DNA of 64,000 bases from Pontederia crassipes (Eukaryota > Streptophyta > Magnoliopsida > Commelinales > Pontederiaceae): the NCBI GenBank assembly GCA_030549335.1, contig CM060188.1, positions 70,896,696-70,960,695 on the forward strand, read 5' to 3'. Below, one piece after another: positions 27,360-40,580 of the stretch. The stretch's first letter is position 1. Each line of letters begins with the position of its first letter. Under the pieces are notes generated by a model. The model searched no databases. It saw only the letters and a program-made list of their open reading frames with translations, and had not been told where the DNA came from. The position numbers were made by a program, and so were the translations under genes.

Positions 27360-29389
27360 TTATTTCCAAGAAACAAGAGATGAGCCCAATTTGACACAAA
27401 AAGCTGAAATTGACCTTTGAGTCATTAAACAAGATGTCCAATCTGCATCAGTGAAAACAGTGAGAACATTATTCTGCTCAACTGGAAAGAACAATCCTTT
27501 GCCTGGTGCAGATTTCAAATAATGGACAACTCGTAATGTTGCATTCATATGAGACCTCTTTAGTGAATGCATGAACTGTCTAACAGAGAAAGTAATGTCA
27601 TGCCTTATTTGGGTAATGTGAATAAGCCAACCAATTAACCTTTGAAAAGAACAAATGTCCTGAAGAGGAGGATGTGTGGAATCTGAACTAGAAGCAACAT
27701 TTGGAAAAACTTTATCAAACTCACAGGAAGTGAGTTTTAAACTCTCTTCCATTGGAGTCATGACTGGTCTAGATGCACTTAAACCACAGTCATCAATGAG
27801 TTTTAGTATATATTTCCTTTGAGTGACAATGAGTTCTTTTTCAGATCTCAATATTTCTAAACCCAAGAAATATTTCAAAGCACCTAGATCTTTAAGTCTT
27901 AAGTGCTGATTGAGATGAGCCTAAACAACAACAATAAAGTCTTTGGAGTTTCCTGTCAAAAGAATGTCATCAACATAAACTAATATCATGACAAACTGAT
28001 CTCCTACTCCTTTAGTAAAAAGAGTTAATCATTGTTGCTTTGAATGAAGCCATCACTTAGCAAAATTTCTGAAAATTTTAGATACCACTGCCTTGAAGTT
28101 TGTTTTAAATCATAGAGTGACTTAAGCAATCTGCAAACTTTATTTCCAGCTTGAAGACCTTGAGATGGCTGCATATAAACTTCTTCAAAAAGTTCACCAT
28201 TAAAAAAAGCATTATTTACATCTAAACGATAGATAGGCAAACTTTTTTGAACTGCAGAAATGAAGAAAGCCCTGATGGTAACTATCTTTGCCACTGGAGA
28301 GAAAGTGTCCTTATAATCAATGCCTTCCTGCTGATTGAACCCCTTTGCCACTAATCTGGCCTTATATCTTTTCATTGAACCATCAACATTTAACTTGATT
28401 TTAAAGACCCACTTACAACCAATCTCTTTCTTATGAGAAGGCTTATCAACCAATTCCCAAGTGACATTAGCTTTGAGAGCCTCAAGTTCCTGATTCATAG
28501 CAACTACCCAATTGGGATCTTGAATGGCCTGTGCATAGGTGGCAGGCTCACAAAGAGACCCTGAATCAGAGAGGAAAGACAAATACGATGGAGAAACTTT
28601 ATCAAGAGTAACATGATTACTCAAAGGATAAAGTATGGATGAATTCACAACATAATCCTTCATCCATACTGGTTTTCTGCTTGCTTTTTTAGATCTGATA
28701 TCTTGAGGAAAACTAGTGACTTCATTAGAAGGAACAACAAGTTGAGAAACTGAAGATTCAGAAACATCTAGATCTGGAAGTGATACATGCAAGTCAAGTG
28801 TGGGTAAAGATGAACCTGGAGAACTCTGAACAACTTCCTGAAAATTCTGAACATTTTCCTGAGAAGTATGACCTTGATGATGAGGATCTGTAGGAACTGA
28901 AGTATTGATGCTGGAGTCTGCTGAGATAGTAATAAAAGGTGGAACAATATGACTTGGATCAATATCAGACTTCTGGACTTGACAATTGTGTATATCAGAT
29001 CTAGGCACAACAGGAGATTTTGAAGCAAAAGGAAATATGGATTCATGAAAAACCACACTTCTACTGATGGAAATCTTTCTAGAGTGTAATTCCATATATC
29101 TATATCCTTTTTTAGTACTACTGTATCCAAGAAATATTGCTGGTATGGCTCTTTTATCAAATTTGTTGTTGATATTCAAATTTGTCACATAACAAAGGCA
29201 GCCAAATGCTTTTAAATGTGAGAGATCAGGTTTAGCCTGAAAGAATTTCTCAAATGCAGACATATTATCCAATACTTGAAGACGTACACGATTCAATATA
29301 TGAACAACAGTTTTTATGCACTCATCCCAATATTTAATGGGCAAGGAAGATTGGAAAAAAGTGCATATGCTTCCTTTCTGCAGTGCCAT
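27360..29389 (-). pseudogene. Copia reverse transcriptase and RNase H region, broken
   Basis: The reverse-transcriptase part includes WVFKIKLNVDGSMKRYKAR, KGFNQQEGIDYKDTFSPVAK and, near 27985, the catalytic YVDD. RNase H features follow (KYFLGLEIL, YLKSAPGKGL, FTDADW). The frame changes between about 28025 and 27880, and stops occur around both ends, so no full polyprotein can be made. The upstream part of this frame (29389-29100) is the integrase C-terminal region. Confidence 0.88.
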
Positions 29390-30077
29390 TCTGCTGGGGA
29401 GTATAATGGCAGCTGCTTTGATGGATTATCCCTTTATAATTTAAAAACTGTGTGAATTTCATAGAAAAAAACTCTGCCCCATTATCTAACCTGACTGTTT
29501 TTACAAGTGTATTGAATTGAGTTTCCATTTTCAATATGAAATGCTGTAAATGATCAAAGGCTTCTTATTTCTGTTTTAACAAGTAAATCCAAGTCATTCT
29601 ACTGAAGTCATCAACAATTGTAAGAAAGTATTTGAATCCAACATGTGATATAACATTGTATGGACCCCATATATCAATGTGTATCAAGTCTAATATGTTC
29701 TTACATTTTTCTATTTCTGTACATTGAAAAGGCAATCTGACTTGTCTAGCCATTGGACAGATTTTACAATGCAGATTCTTAAAAATAGAAAAATGAAAAT
29801 CAGGGACAAATGACAGCGTATGATATGGCAAATGGCCTAGCCTTCTGTGCCACAACTCAATCTCATCACTATCAGAAGTTGAAACCTTTAGTGTTATATG
29901 TCTATCAGCTCCAAACTCCTCTTTATTTACAACAACTTCCTCCAAAAAATGTAGTCCATGAATCTCTTTACCAGTCAGGATCTTCTTCCCACTTGGCTGT
30001 TCCTGTATCACACACCTCTTTGGATAAAAGATAATAGTGTAATGAGTGTCTTTAGTCAACTGTGAAACTGATATCAA
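29334..30077 (-). pseudogene. Copia GAG-pre-integrase and integrase core, broken
   Basis: LWHRRLGHLPYH and CKICPMARQVRLPF belong to the GAG-pre-integrase zinc region. LIHIDIWGPY, DDFSRMTWIYLL and TVRLDNGAEF are integrase core motifs, including acidic catalytic positions. An in-frame stop near 29565 and a frameshift near 29385 interrupt it. Confidence 0.88.
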
Positions 30078-30089
30078 ATTATATTTGAA

Positions 30090-31369
30090 TTATGGAATAT
30101 ACAGAACATCTGATAGAATAATGTCTGAACTGAGCATAAAAGAACCCTTATGAGTGACAATAGATTTATGTCCATTAGGCAAGGTAACAAACTTAGTGGT
30201 CTTTAACTTAGTGACATTAACAAGACCATGAATATTAGCAGTCATATGCTGTGAAGCACCAGTGTCAACAATCCAGATATGACTATTATAATTGTGAGAC
30301 TTCATACCTGCCATGAGACCAGAAATATCAGGCACAATCATATTGGACTCCATTAACTTCAAAAAATGCTTATATTGATCATCTGAGAGCATATGCATTT
30401 TTTTAGATGTGGAGGTCCTGTCAGTTCCTTCAAACTTCTCTTTGGAGCCAGGCTGAATTTCAGAAGAATCAGACTCTGCAGCAACATGGTTAGCAGCTGT
30501 ATTCTGAAGCTGATTTTTTCCTTTGTTGAATTTAAAATTTGGTGGAAAACCTATCAACCTATAGCACTGTGACTTTTTATGTCCAGCTTTATGGCAGTGT
30601 TCACATATGACAAAATAATCTTTCTTGATCTTGCCTTGCTTGATGTTGCCAAAAAAAGCTGAGTTTTGTTGCTGTGCAGGAACTGAAATCTTGGTCCTAT
30701 GTTCTTCCTCAGATATCATGAAGAAAACTTGATTAAGAGAAGGAATTGGATGCATCAAGAGTATTTGAGATCGTGCTTGAGTGAATGAATCATTGAGCCC
30801 AAATAGAAATTTATATATCTTTTGCTGATTCGGGTATTCTGAATATTCCTTTAGTGAATCCAGCACTGGTATGTTTGGCACCATTAAGGATAATTCTTCC
30901 CATAGAATTTAAGTTTGTTGAAGTATTCCCCAACTGTTAAGGAACCTTGATTAATAGTATCAATTTGACCCTGTAGCATATAGATTTTTGTGGCATTTTT
31001 CCTTTGAAATCTTTCCTTAAAATCAAGCCAAACAATACGTGCATCTTGATTATAGGTAGCATTACTGATAAGGCCTTTGGAAATTGAACTAATCATCTAA
31101 GAGACTACTAAAGCATTACAACGTTTTCACTGAAAATGAAGAGATTGATCGATCGATTCAATTGAGCAGGATCCATCAATAAATCCGTGTTTATTTTTCG
31201 TTAATAATGCATTGTAAAAGAAATTACTCCAATCTGAATAGTTACTTAAATCAACTAATGGATATGGAATTAAAGATTGGCTAGCAGATTCAGTGGAACT
31301 CAGATAAAGGGGATTGCTGATGTCGATCGTAACAACAGATGCATTCAGGGAAGAACTCGCAGAAGCCAT
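30090..31369 (-). pseudogene. Copia gag and protease region, broken
   Basis: It begins MASASSSLNASVV. The gag domain is followed by a CCHC zinc knuckle (CEHCHKAGHKKSQC) and the protease motif WIVDTGASQHMT. Stops occur near 31127 and 31095, with a frameshift near 30885. A further stop at 30090 separates it from the integrase part. Confidence 0.88.
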
Positions 31370-31459
31370 CTGATCGATTCAGAAAAATAATTCAGAAAAC
31401 TAACCAGATGAATTGAGTTCTTCAGTAATCAGCATCTAGATCTTCGTGGCTCTATACCA

Positions 31460-31752
31460 TGTCAAGATTTGAATAATTGAACAATTCAGCAGATCAATAA
31501 GGAAGAAGAAATCATTGATTCGTATCAACACGAATACAAGAAATGGAAGAGGAGGAAAGGAAAAATGTGTTCATCTGAAAAATGTCCCAAAAATAGTTAT
31601 TAACCATCTTACAAAAAGTTTTATATATATGTACATAGAAAAGAGAGAAACAGAGGACTCGTATTGAGAGTGTAGTACAAAGACAAATTGTGCAGTACAA
31701 TTCTGCTGTACACAACTCGTTCTAATCACTGTGAATTCATAATATTGTAATA
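31460..31752 (-). repeat. Copia 5' LTR
   Basis: This is the partner of 26693-26975. It ends, read on the minus strand, in TCTTGACA directly before the primer-binding site, which fixes its inner border. Confidence 0.9.
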
Positions 31753-33019
31753 CATAATAAATGCCATATACGTGCCATGTGCATAGTAAATTCATTTGAT
31801 GCATTACAGGTGCAATTACATGCACATTTCCACGTGCAATGTATCAGAACGTGAGTGGCATGCCTATTAAGTAGCTAATGACATCAGATGCACCCAATTA
31901 ATACACGTCAAGCATGTTAATGTAGCATGCTATTATCGAATGCACCTCACATCTTATGTATTCGATTTGTTTATCTGCCGTATGATTTATCCGAAGCGAT
32001 TATAATTTAATTAATTAGTTATCTATTGTATCATCTTACCGTAACATAATAATATTCATGAAGTCATATATTTAGAACCTTTTCAAACTGCGTTGTGCAT
32101 GTAATAACCAGTCATTTTATTTTTAAAATAATTAGCTCAATTAAATAATAATTAAGTTAACTAAAATCTTATTAAGATATAAATATTTTTAGTGACTCAT
32201 AATTGTAAAAGGGTCAATTAAGCTAGGCATAAATATGAAGTCCTAACTTAATTAAGATGAATTGGTTTAGCTAACTATTAATTAACTTAATTAATATTTT
32301 CTTTGACCAGTTTTAATGTAATTAAAAATATCATAAGTGTTAATTAACATCCAAATATTATAATTCAGTTATTTAGTTAGTTTAAATAATTATTGTGTAT
32401 AAATAATGTATAATATTACCTTTTAACTAACAAGTACGTTATCTGTCCACTCCTTGATTTTTACCACTACAGCATGCCTCCACCTCATCTTCCAAACTTT
32501 CCCCCAAGTACACCTCATGCTCAACAAACTACAAAATTTACCATACGTGTTAAACCTCCTCTCATCCATTCTTGGCGGTAACTGATGGGAATAAAGAAAA
32601 AAAAATGTGATCATGAAAGGAGGCTTTTGCCTTCTTTTATTCTGTTGCCAACAAAAAAAAAAAGAAAAAAAGAAAAAGGGGTTGTTTTACATTCATCCCT
32701 GGACGCTATCCGAATGGAGGGAAATGGAAACGAGAAAAGAAAAATAAATCTGGTAAATTTTTATGATTTTATCATTTTAGATCCTTACACAATTATATTT
32801 AAAATAGTTTTTATTGATCAAGTTTCACTCAATTGATATAATAGTCGTTTTATGTTACCTAATAGAATTAATTTTGTTTCTAATCTGGCCAAAAGGTTGC
32901 ATGCCATTAGTTAAATGTAAAAAGTGATTTAAAAATTATGAGCTTTTACATAACATGAACTCGTATCAGTTTAATCTTTAGAAGTTTCGGAATCACATCA
33001 AAATGATATTGATATAAGG
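31753..33019. other. AT-rich intergenic DNA
   Basis: Nothing is recognised here. Short open frames on either strand show no family similarity. Confidence 0.5.
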
Positions 33020-35144
33020 AGTTAGGTGCAAATAGATGAGCTTATGTTGTTCTATCCGCACAGAACAAGTGGAACCGATTAGGAATCATGTTGTAACCAA
33101 ATTGAAATAACTTAAAAATAAGTTAGACAGAAATAAGTATAAATGGTACAATAACTACATATAGATTTATTAGATTTTGAGATAAAATCTAAATATATGT
33201 AATCAGGATTTCTTAGACTTATGTAAGATAGCATAAATTATGTAATTAATTTATATAAATCATTAATGAGTCTAATCTTGTTGATTTTTGAAATAAAATT
33301 TATAGGATATTGGTGGAGAAAGTTATGTGCTAGGTGCTATCAATTTGTCTTCCGAAACTGTTGTCTGATTTTGTAAATTAAATGTAAAGTCAAATATGTT
33401 ATAGAATTACTTGATAATTTAGGGTGAGAAGTATACATATGTCAGGATTCATTTATAATTGGAATCACTCAAAAAGAATATGAATAGGGTAAGTCATAAG
33501 TGATTAACTAAACACTTCTTCGTCTGTTAAAAGAAAATTTAGGACATATCATGTTAGTATTTGTGAATTTATTGTGCTTAGTTCAGCAAGTTATAAATTC
33601 TAGAAATTTTATGAGTTACATCTCAAGAAGTCTAATGTCAAGAAAGATTGGAATCATCTGATTTTGTTATCTATATTAACAGTTATGAATTTTCTTTAAC
33701 CAAGAATGCAAACTATCGTAACACACTTTTGATGTGTAAAGTTAGGAAGATTGAATACATGAGTGATGTATATATGTCATGTTCTAAGTATCATAGGTTG
33801 GTGTTCATTTTATAATATAATAATATAAACATATATTATTGTTATAGGAAAGAAGATTAATGTAAGAAAAAAAAGAACAGGGAAAAATCTTTTGTTGTCA
33901 TTCATATGAGGTAAGTTGGTTTATTCTACTCTATGTTTTCACCTCTTTTGAATTCGGTGTGTTATTGAATATATTTTGAAATGTTATGAATTGATTTCGA
34001 GAAATACAATTGTGAAAAGTATATTTGAATGATTATATGATTTCACATTTGAAAAGCGTATGTGATATGATATGAATGAGTTATGAGAAGTGCAATCTTG
34101 TTCGGTTTTAAATGGTATTTGATATGATTCATCTTCTGATACTCGAAATATAATTGTTATATGATGAATCATGAATCTGCATCTGTCTGCATTGCATGTT
34201 TGATGATTGAAGCTAAGTGCTACATCACTGATCACGATGAGAGCCACATCTAAAGTCCAATCCATCATTTTGTTTCCCAGTAATGGGATGAGATAGGCTA
34301 GAGCTAAGTGCCATGCGGAGCTGTGCCACATCGTGAGTAGTCACGATGAGGGCCACCTCTAGAATCCGTAGGGGCCACCTCTAGAGTCCACCTATCGTTT
34401 TATGATTTATTTCCCGAAAGGGATGAAGTAGAATGGAGCTAAGTGCTACATCGCTGATCACGATGGGAGCCACCTCTAGAGTCCACCTACCGACACTGGC
34501 CAGTCGGTGATTCGTGCATTCATATAAGAGTGTTGTATTTGCATACATCTATTTGATATGATTTGAGTGATATTGATGCAATTGGAGTGTCATAATTTTG
34601 ATTAGGATATTGTATTTATTTTTTTCAAATATATGAAAACACCCATTGCGATATTATTATTCTTTTATATCTTTGCATGTCCCTCTGAATTGATTAGTTA
34701 GTAACACATAGACTATGAGTTATCAACTTACTGAGCTATTTTAGCTCACTCCGTTGTTTCCAACATTTTTCAGATAATTCTTGGGAATCATGCGAGGTGG
34801 TAGTATTTGAAGGGTTCGTGGTAAGATGGAAAGATTTGAGTCCCTCGTATCTTTCTATTAGGATGTCGAGAGGTTTGATTATGCGTAATGCATATGTAAT
34901 ATTTTATATGTTGTAAGAAGGCAAAATCATTTTATGATGATGTAAAACTTAAGGATTATTGATTTGCTCTGAAGGATTATCATAAATTGTGTAGTTAATT
35001 TTATGATATTTTCATTCTTATGTATGTTATATAAAAAAAAGAAAAATTACATCACGTTTCCGCAATCTTTTCCAATTTTATTTGATCGTTCGTAATGGGT
35101 CGCGAACTTCGGTTTAAACTAAAGTTTAAATCGGGGTCGTGACA
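33020..35144 (+). mobile_element. LTR-like non-coding block with internal tandem repeats
   Basis: The right end reads GGGGTCGTGACA, typical of many plant Ty3/gypsy LTRs. A donor-like GAGGTAAG occurs at about 33908. A tandem array at about 34205-34490 repeats 'GAGCTAAGTGCTACATC ... GATCACGATGAGAGCCAC ... AGTCCACC', with about three units. A 'TTACTGAGC ... GCTCACTCC' motif occurs near 34730-34752, followed by a pyrimidine tract ending TTTTTCAG. The layout resembles the block in TIP1 intron 2 although the sequences differ. The left boundary is a guess. No coding frames. Confidence 0.5.
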
Positions 35145-36106
35145 GTGCATCTCGATCCAAATATTCTTTTTAATTCTTATTACTTATCATCCTTGATCCA
35201 TGAACAAATATAATTATATGATAAGATAAAATAAAAGATGAAAATTACTAAATGAAGAGCTCTTATATTCGGTTGACGACGATCAATCTAGCCATAAGGG
35301 AGTCGAAAGATACTTCATCGGCTCATATTTTGGCGTTGAGATGCTCCACTCTGGTCAAAAGGGAGTCGAAAGATACTTCACCGGCCCTATCAAAGAGAGT
35401 TGAAAGACACTTCAAAATGAGTGTAACATAATGAAAATATAAAGATGACAACGATTATGATGATGGACAATGTCCAATGATATTATGATCTTTTATTGAT
35501 GATTATGTTCTTCTTGTTACACTTATCATATTATCATCAGTCATGCTACTCTATTTTATGCATCTTGATCATGATATTAACATACCAATTATGTTTACAT
35601 GGATCTATCATTTATGATTATATTTATTTGATTATCTTTATGATGTCATTGCTACTTATATGTCATATAATTATTATGTACCGGACGTCAAAGCTCACAG
35701 GGAGGTTCACCTCCCGTGTGTATTCAATGTCATAGGTAATAACCTGTCACAATAAAAAAGATGATGGCGCAGGCGATCGATCGAGCCCGTGGTGATCTTT
35801 GCACATGAAATCGAGTCTCTTCGGCTTCCTTTCTATTTTCATCGAGTTGTATTTATATTATGCAAACTCTTTTGTTTATATTATTTGAGACTCAGTTATG
35901 TTATCTTGTTAAGACTTTCGTACTCATTTTTTATTATATCTCTTTTTAATCAAATAATAATTATTTTTCCTTCCGCAATTATGCCTCTATTATGTTGATC
36001 AGTCAAAATCTTATTTTGGTCAAATTATTGTACACATAAGTCATGTCTCGTAACGTCCTCGAGGTGTATTCGGCCACGTGACGGAGTGCATTTCGGGGGT
36101 GTTACA
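35145..36106 (+). mobile_element. Second LTR-like block, ending GGGGGTGTTACA
   Basis: Directly after the previous block comes another non-coding segment. It has three copies of a short unit around AAGGGAGTCGAAAGATACTTC (35297-35415). Its right end, GGGGGTGTTACA at 36095-36106, is typical of plant gypsy LTRs. Between them lies a 'CTCACAGGGAGGTTCACCTCCCGTG' style inverted patch (about 35694-35718). No coding frames, and ends other than the right one are uncertain. Confidence 0.42.
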
Positions 36107-38146
36107 ACATTAGTGCTCTTGCAATGGCAAAAGATTCACCATCATATTATTTATTTATAATGTCTATCTTTATTTTTTTCTACTTTCTTTACAATTCATA
36201 AGTTAGCAATCATAATTATAGGTTCAATATCATCATCATGAGATCATCATCATAATAATATGAATAAATATAATTAAGAATGTAATCACCATAATTAATC
36301 ATCAATAATATCATAAAAATACCCTTTTATCTTTGGAACTTGGCCCGCTTCAGATGAAACCGGGATTGTATTCTTGTAATTAAGTTTTACTTTTGATCAA
36401 TAATAACTCGGGCGAAGCGTCGTGAGGACTTGAGTCCAATTGACTTGATTTTTCCTTTACTATTAGTTGTCATCACAACTCATGTTAGGTAGGCTGAAAC
36501 CCAATTCAAATTCTTTTACAATATATACTTGTCTTGCTCGGATCATAGAACCTGGGCCATGCACTTGAAATGGGGGCCCAATTTTTCGAACTCAATTCGA
36601 TATTTTTGGAATCTTGTCCAAATTTGATAAAATTTGGGTTAGGTTCTGTGTGTTGTGCTGTGTTTTTTTTTTAGTGTTACTTTCTTCTATCATCATTTCA
36701 AAATAAAAATCAACATCAATATTTTTCTTTTATTTGAAGTAGGCAATCACACCCATGCATTCTTTAACAATGTTTTGTCTCATTGCATTCAAATGATTCT
36801 CACAATCTTGTTTAGTCACTAATGAAGCATCTATGAAATTAAACTTTTTGCAATATTTGAAAGACCAATACTACAACCACGTAACAATGACATCTTTAGA
36901 AGCACGTAATGTTCATGTAAATGTAAACCTAACACCTTTGTTGAAGTGGATAATTACGTCATAATTTCACTTTTAATCCTTTGTTTCACCAACTAAAAGA
37001 TGAGATTTGCAACCACTTCATACTTCCCTCCTTCGTTTGACACCAATTTTGATATTTCATGTGAAATATTTATGACCTTCGTCTAAACAAATAAACATTC
37101 TGTTTGAATATTTTGTAATCCCACTTGCCCTACGTAAAAAAACCATACAAAAAATTCAATTATTTTATCATACAAATTATAATACTTATATGCTTCATCA
37201 TTTGACTCAAATGTCAAATGATTTGATAACATCATCACGAGAGTGTGTGAAATTCTCATTTTATGCCTTGCTTATAATTATTAATATGTACTTCAATTTT
37301 AAGTACACTACATTGTACAAATATTTAACATAAAATAAAATGTCTACTAAAAGTCATCACGAATAGATTAAGATTTGGAGATATACCGTTGTTTGGTAGC
37401 AAATGCTTTGTCAATATATTGATCTTGACTATAAAGTGTATTCATATAATTGATTGCTCATTTTTTAAGCCGAACCATACTAATAGTAAAAAAGTATTAT
37501 ATTAATTAACTACGAGCTTGAAAAACCAATGTGGGATGGAGAAAACAAGGGACTCAATGAAAGAAATTTTATGCTCCGCCTTGAACTTTTTTGTTTCAAA
37601 GATGTAGATGATCTCCCTCATATTTTTGTCAACAAAAGTTAATTGTTTATCATTATCATGGAAAACCATGCGCTAGTATGCATCTAGAAAAAGAAACTTA
37701 GGAAAAAGCTGAGAGCAAACAAAAAAGAGATACATGAATCATATTAAAGAAATAATACAACTACCTATAAATTAGATAAGTTGACAACAAACTGGAATGT
37801 TGTTAAATACTTTAGAGGGTATTTCATTATATGGAGTCTAGGGCCTCTAGGCAATGCTCTAAATAATATGAGTAAATAAAAAATTGGATTAAGATATTTA
37901 AGCACCAAAGACCTAAATTCATATGAGTCAAATGCATTTAAGCCAAGAGCAAAAAATGAGAAAATAGTCTAAGCCTAAAAATCTAAGCTAAAAAAGGAAA
38001 TTTATCGAAGTAACTTAGAGGATTGCCTTAAGGAGGCGTTTACTGCATTAACTTTTCATATTACTTAGTAATCTATATTACCTAACAGAAAAATTATCAC
38101 ATATTAAATTATCAGCAATGTGCATTATCTTGTTTACTATATACAA

Positions 38147-38608
38147 ATAATCTTTTCAATAATTTAAATGACACTATACAAATTTTACTAAAATACGCTT
38201 TATCATTAATATTGAGTTAAATAATATATAATTCAACTAAAAACTCAAATAAAATTAATAAATTAAATAAATATAATTATAAATATTTCATATCTTTTTT
38301 AAATGAAAATAATGGTAATATATATAATATTTAAAATAATAGCTTAATAATAATATGCAATTCATATGAATAACAATTAATCTTTCCAATAATTTAAATG
38401 ACACTATACAATTTTTACTAAGATACCTTTTATCATTAATATTGAGTTAAATATTATATAATTCAACTAAAAACTCAAATAAAATTAATAAATTAAATAA
38501 ATATAATTATAAACATTTCATATCTTTTTAAATGAAAATAATGGTAATATATATAATATTTAAAATAATAGCTTAATAATAATATGCAATTCATATGAAT
38601 AACAATAA
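38147..38608. repeat. Tandem duplication, two units of about 230 bases
   Basis: The unit beginning near 38151 (TCTTTTCAATAATTTAAATG) recurs at 38381 with few differences, head to tail. Confidence 0.9.
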
Positions 38609-39149
38609 TAAAATAATTTTAAGATAAATTAATGTCATTAATTATTATGGTAATAATATTATTTATTGTTATATGAATTTTTATATTATTTTTTTGTATT
38701 ATTTGTCTAAAATTGGAAAGAATATGAATGAAAAGAAAATAAGAATAGAATGTTGTTGGATGGCAATCTTGATGAACACTCCCCTCTTAGTCAATATGAA
38801 TTGCTGCTTTATAAGTAATCTGCATTGTTGACAATGCAGATTGTCGATAAATTTAAATAAAGTAAACAAAGTAATGACGTGTGTCCATATAATTTAACTT
38901 CAAATTATCAGTAATCTAAAAAAATTACCTATAGAGAAACACCCCCAAAGGCCCTTCATAACTTGCATACCGTTAACTTCAAACCAACAACAGTAGTCAT
39001 GGGCACTTGCATCCATAAATATTAGTTGCATCTAATTTCTCTCTCTCTCACTCGCACACAGGAACTAATAATTTAGATCACAATGAACTAATATTTTTTT
39101 ATTAATTTAAATGAAATATGAAAAAAATAAGCATGCATGTATAGCTAAA

Positions 39150-39528
39150 AAAATTGCATTTATATATGATTATTTTTTTATTAAGATAAAAATATAATGG
39201 AATATAAAGAGCCATAATATAAGTTATGAAAATTTAATCATGATGTTTAATACACATTAATTAATAATGCATTTATATATAATTATTTGTTATTAAAAAT
39301 ACAAATATAATGGAAATGTAAAGAGACTATGTAATTTATGAAAATTTAATAATGTTGTTAAAATTTTAAGATGTATTTATCTCTGATTATTTTTTATGAT
39401 AAAAGATATAATGAAGTATAAAAGTCAATTAAATCATGACACATTAATTAAGGATGCATTTATATATTATTACTTATTATTGTAAATAACAAATTTAATT
39501 CAGTATGTAATATGCGACAATGTAATCA

Positions 39529-39564
<36 letters not shown>

Positions 39565-39900
39565 TATAATATTTAATCATGATTTTTAATAAGCATTAAT
39601 TAATAATTCATTTATATATAATTATTCATTATTAAATACAAATATAATGAAATGTAAAGAGTCAATATGTAGTTTATGAAAATATAATCATGGTGTTAAA
39701 ATTTCAATACACACAAAGATGGATTTACCCTTATCTATCACTATTTTTGTGATTAAAAATATAATGGAATATAAAAATTTTCAATTAAATCATGACACAT
39801 TAATTAAGGATGCATTTATCTATTATTATTTGTTTATTATAAATAAAAAATTATGCAATATAAAAAGTCAATATATAATATGTGGACATCTAATAACATA
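39150..39900. repeat. Degenerate AT-rich tandem repeat, units of roughly 120-150 bases
   Basis: Successive units share 'GCATTTATATAT', 'AATATAATGGAATATAAA', 'TATGAAAATTTAATCATG' and 'ACACATTAATTAA'. About five or six diverged units can be followed. Unit borders are approximate. Confidence 0.7.
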
Positions 39901-40274
39901 AATAAAAATCCATGTAATAAAAAGTACGTGATCTTTCAAATTTAAAATAATTATGACTCTTTGTATTAATAAAAAACAACTAATGGGATTAAGTATACAT
40001 AACTATGTGACTTTTTAAATTTAAAAATGGTTGGTAGATTTAGTTATCATAATGTATAAAGTTAAGGAGAAATATTAAAGTAATTTAAATAAAGTAAAGG
40101 AAGAATAGATATGTTTAATGAGTGAAATTATATATATATTATATATAAGATATATTTCAATTGTTTATATTTTATTGAAGAATCTTAATGGGATAATCCA
40201 TGGAGTCCCAATAGTCGTCTCCTCGTGACTCCTTCCAATTGGGTCCAGCCACCTGTCCCGATTCAATAATAAGC

Positions 40275-40356
40275 GGGCCCCACTAAACCCTAGCCAAGTC
40301 TCCGGAGAAGCGGCCCAGAACCCCAACACCCCCCCGAACCGGACCAAAAACCCTAA
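40275..40356 (+). promoter_or_regulatory. Promoter elements: GGGCCC site and two telo-boxes
   Basis: Upstream of the acidic-protein gene are GGGCCCCA (40275-40282) beside AAACCCTAG (40285-40293), and a second AAAACCCTAA near 40346-40356. Site II-like GGCCCA elements paired with telo-boxes are common in plant promoters of ribosomal, nucleolar and cell-proliferation genes. Leader transcription probably starts at about 40380-40400. Confidence 0.5.
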
Positions 40357-40580
40357 TCAAAATCCCTCCTTTTTAAACTTCTCTTCTTAGTTCTTACAGC
40401 ACCTGTAGATTTGTAGTAAGTAGTAGTGTAACTATCCTTTCGATTCCCGGGTAAGAAATCCCTCTTCCTCTCTATAATTCAAAGTTCGAATCTTTCCTCA
40501 CTTTCGCGGAGGATTCGAGTTGTTTTCGCTGCTTGTTGGTGTTATTTGAGTTGTTTCTTGCTGTCTTTGGTTTTGCAGAG

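Larger units (their letters stand above)
26693..31752 (-). mobile_element. Degenerate Ty1/copia LTR retrotransposon
   Basis: This is a full-length element in minus orientation, about 5.1 kb, with LTRs at 31460-31752 (5') and 26693-26975 (3'). Directly inside the 5' LTR the minus strand reads TGGTATAGAGCC. This resembles the usual initiator-methionine tRNA primer site (TGGTATCAGAGC) with one base lost. A polypurine-like stretch (GACCGGGGG) lies just inside the 3' LTR. Coding order is gag, protease, integrase, reverse transcriptase, RNase H, which defines the copia superfamily. Several stops and at least two frameshifts make it non-autonomous. The LTRs differ by roughly ten substitutions by eye plus small indels. 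No matching target-site duplication was found. Confidence 0.93.
36107..40274. other. AT-rich intergenic DNA with tandem duplications
   Basis: No gene is recognised. The stretch includes a direct duplication at 38147-38608 and degenerate tandem units at about 39150-39900. There is an (AT)n run at about 39532-39558. The region 36350-37860 is slightly less AT-rich and may hold old transposon remains, but I could not assign a family. Confidence 0.5.
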
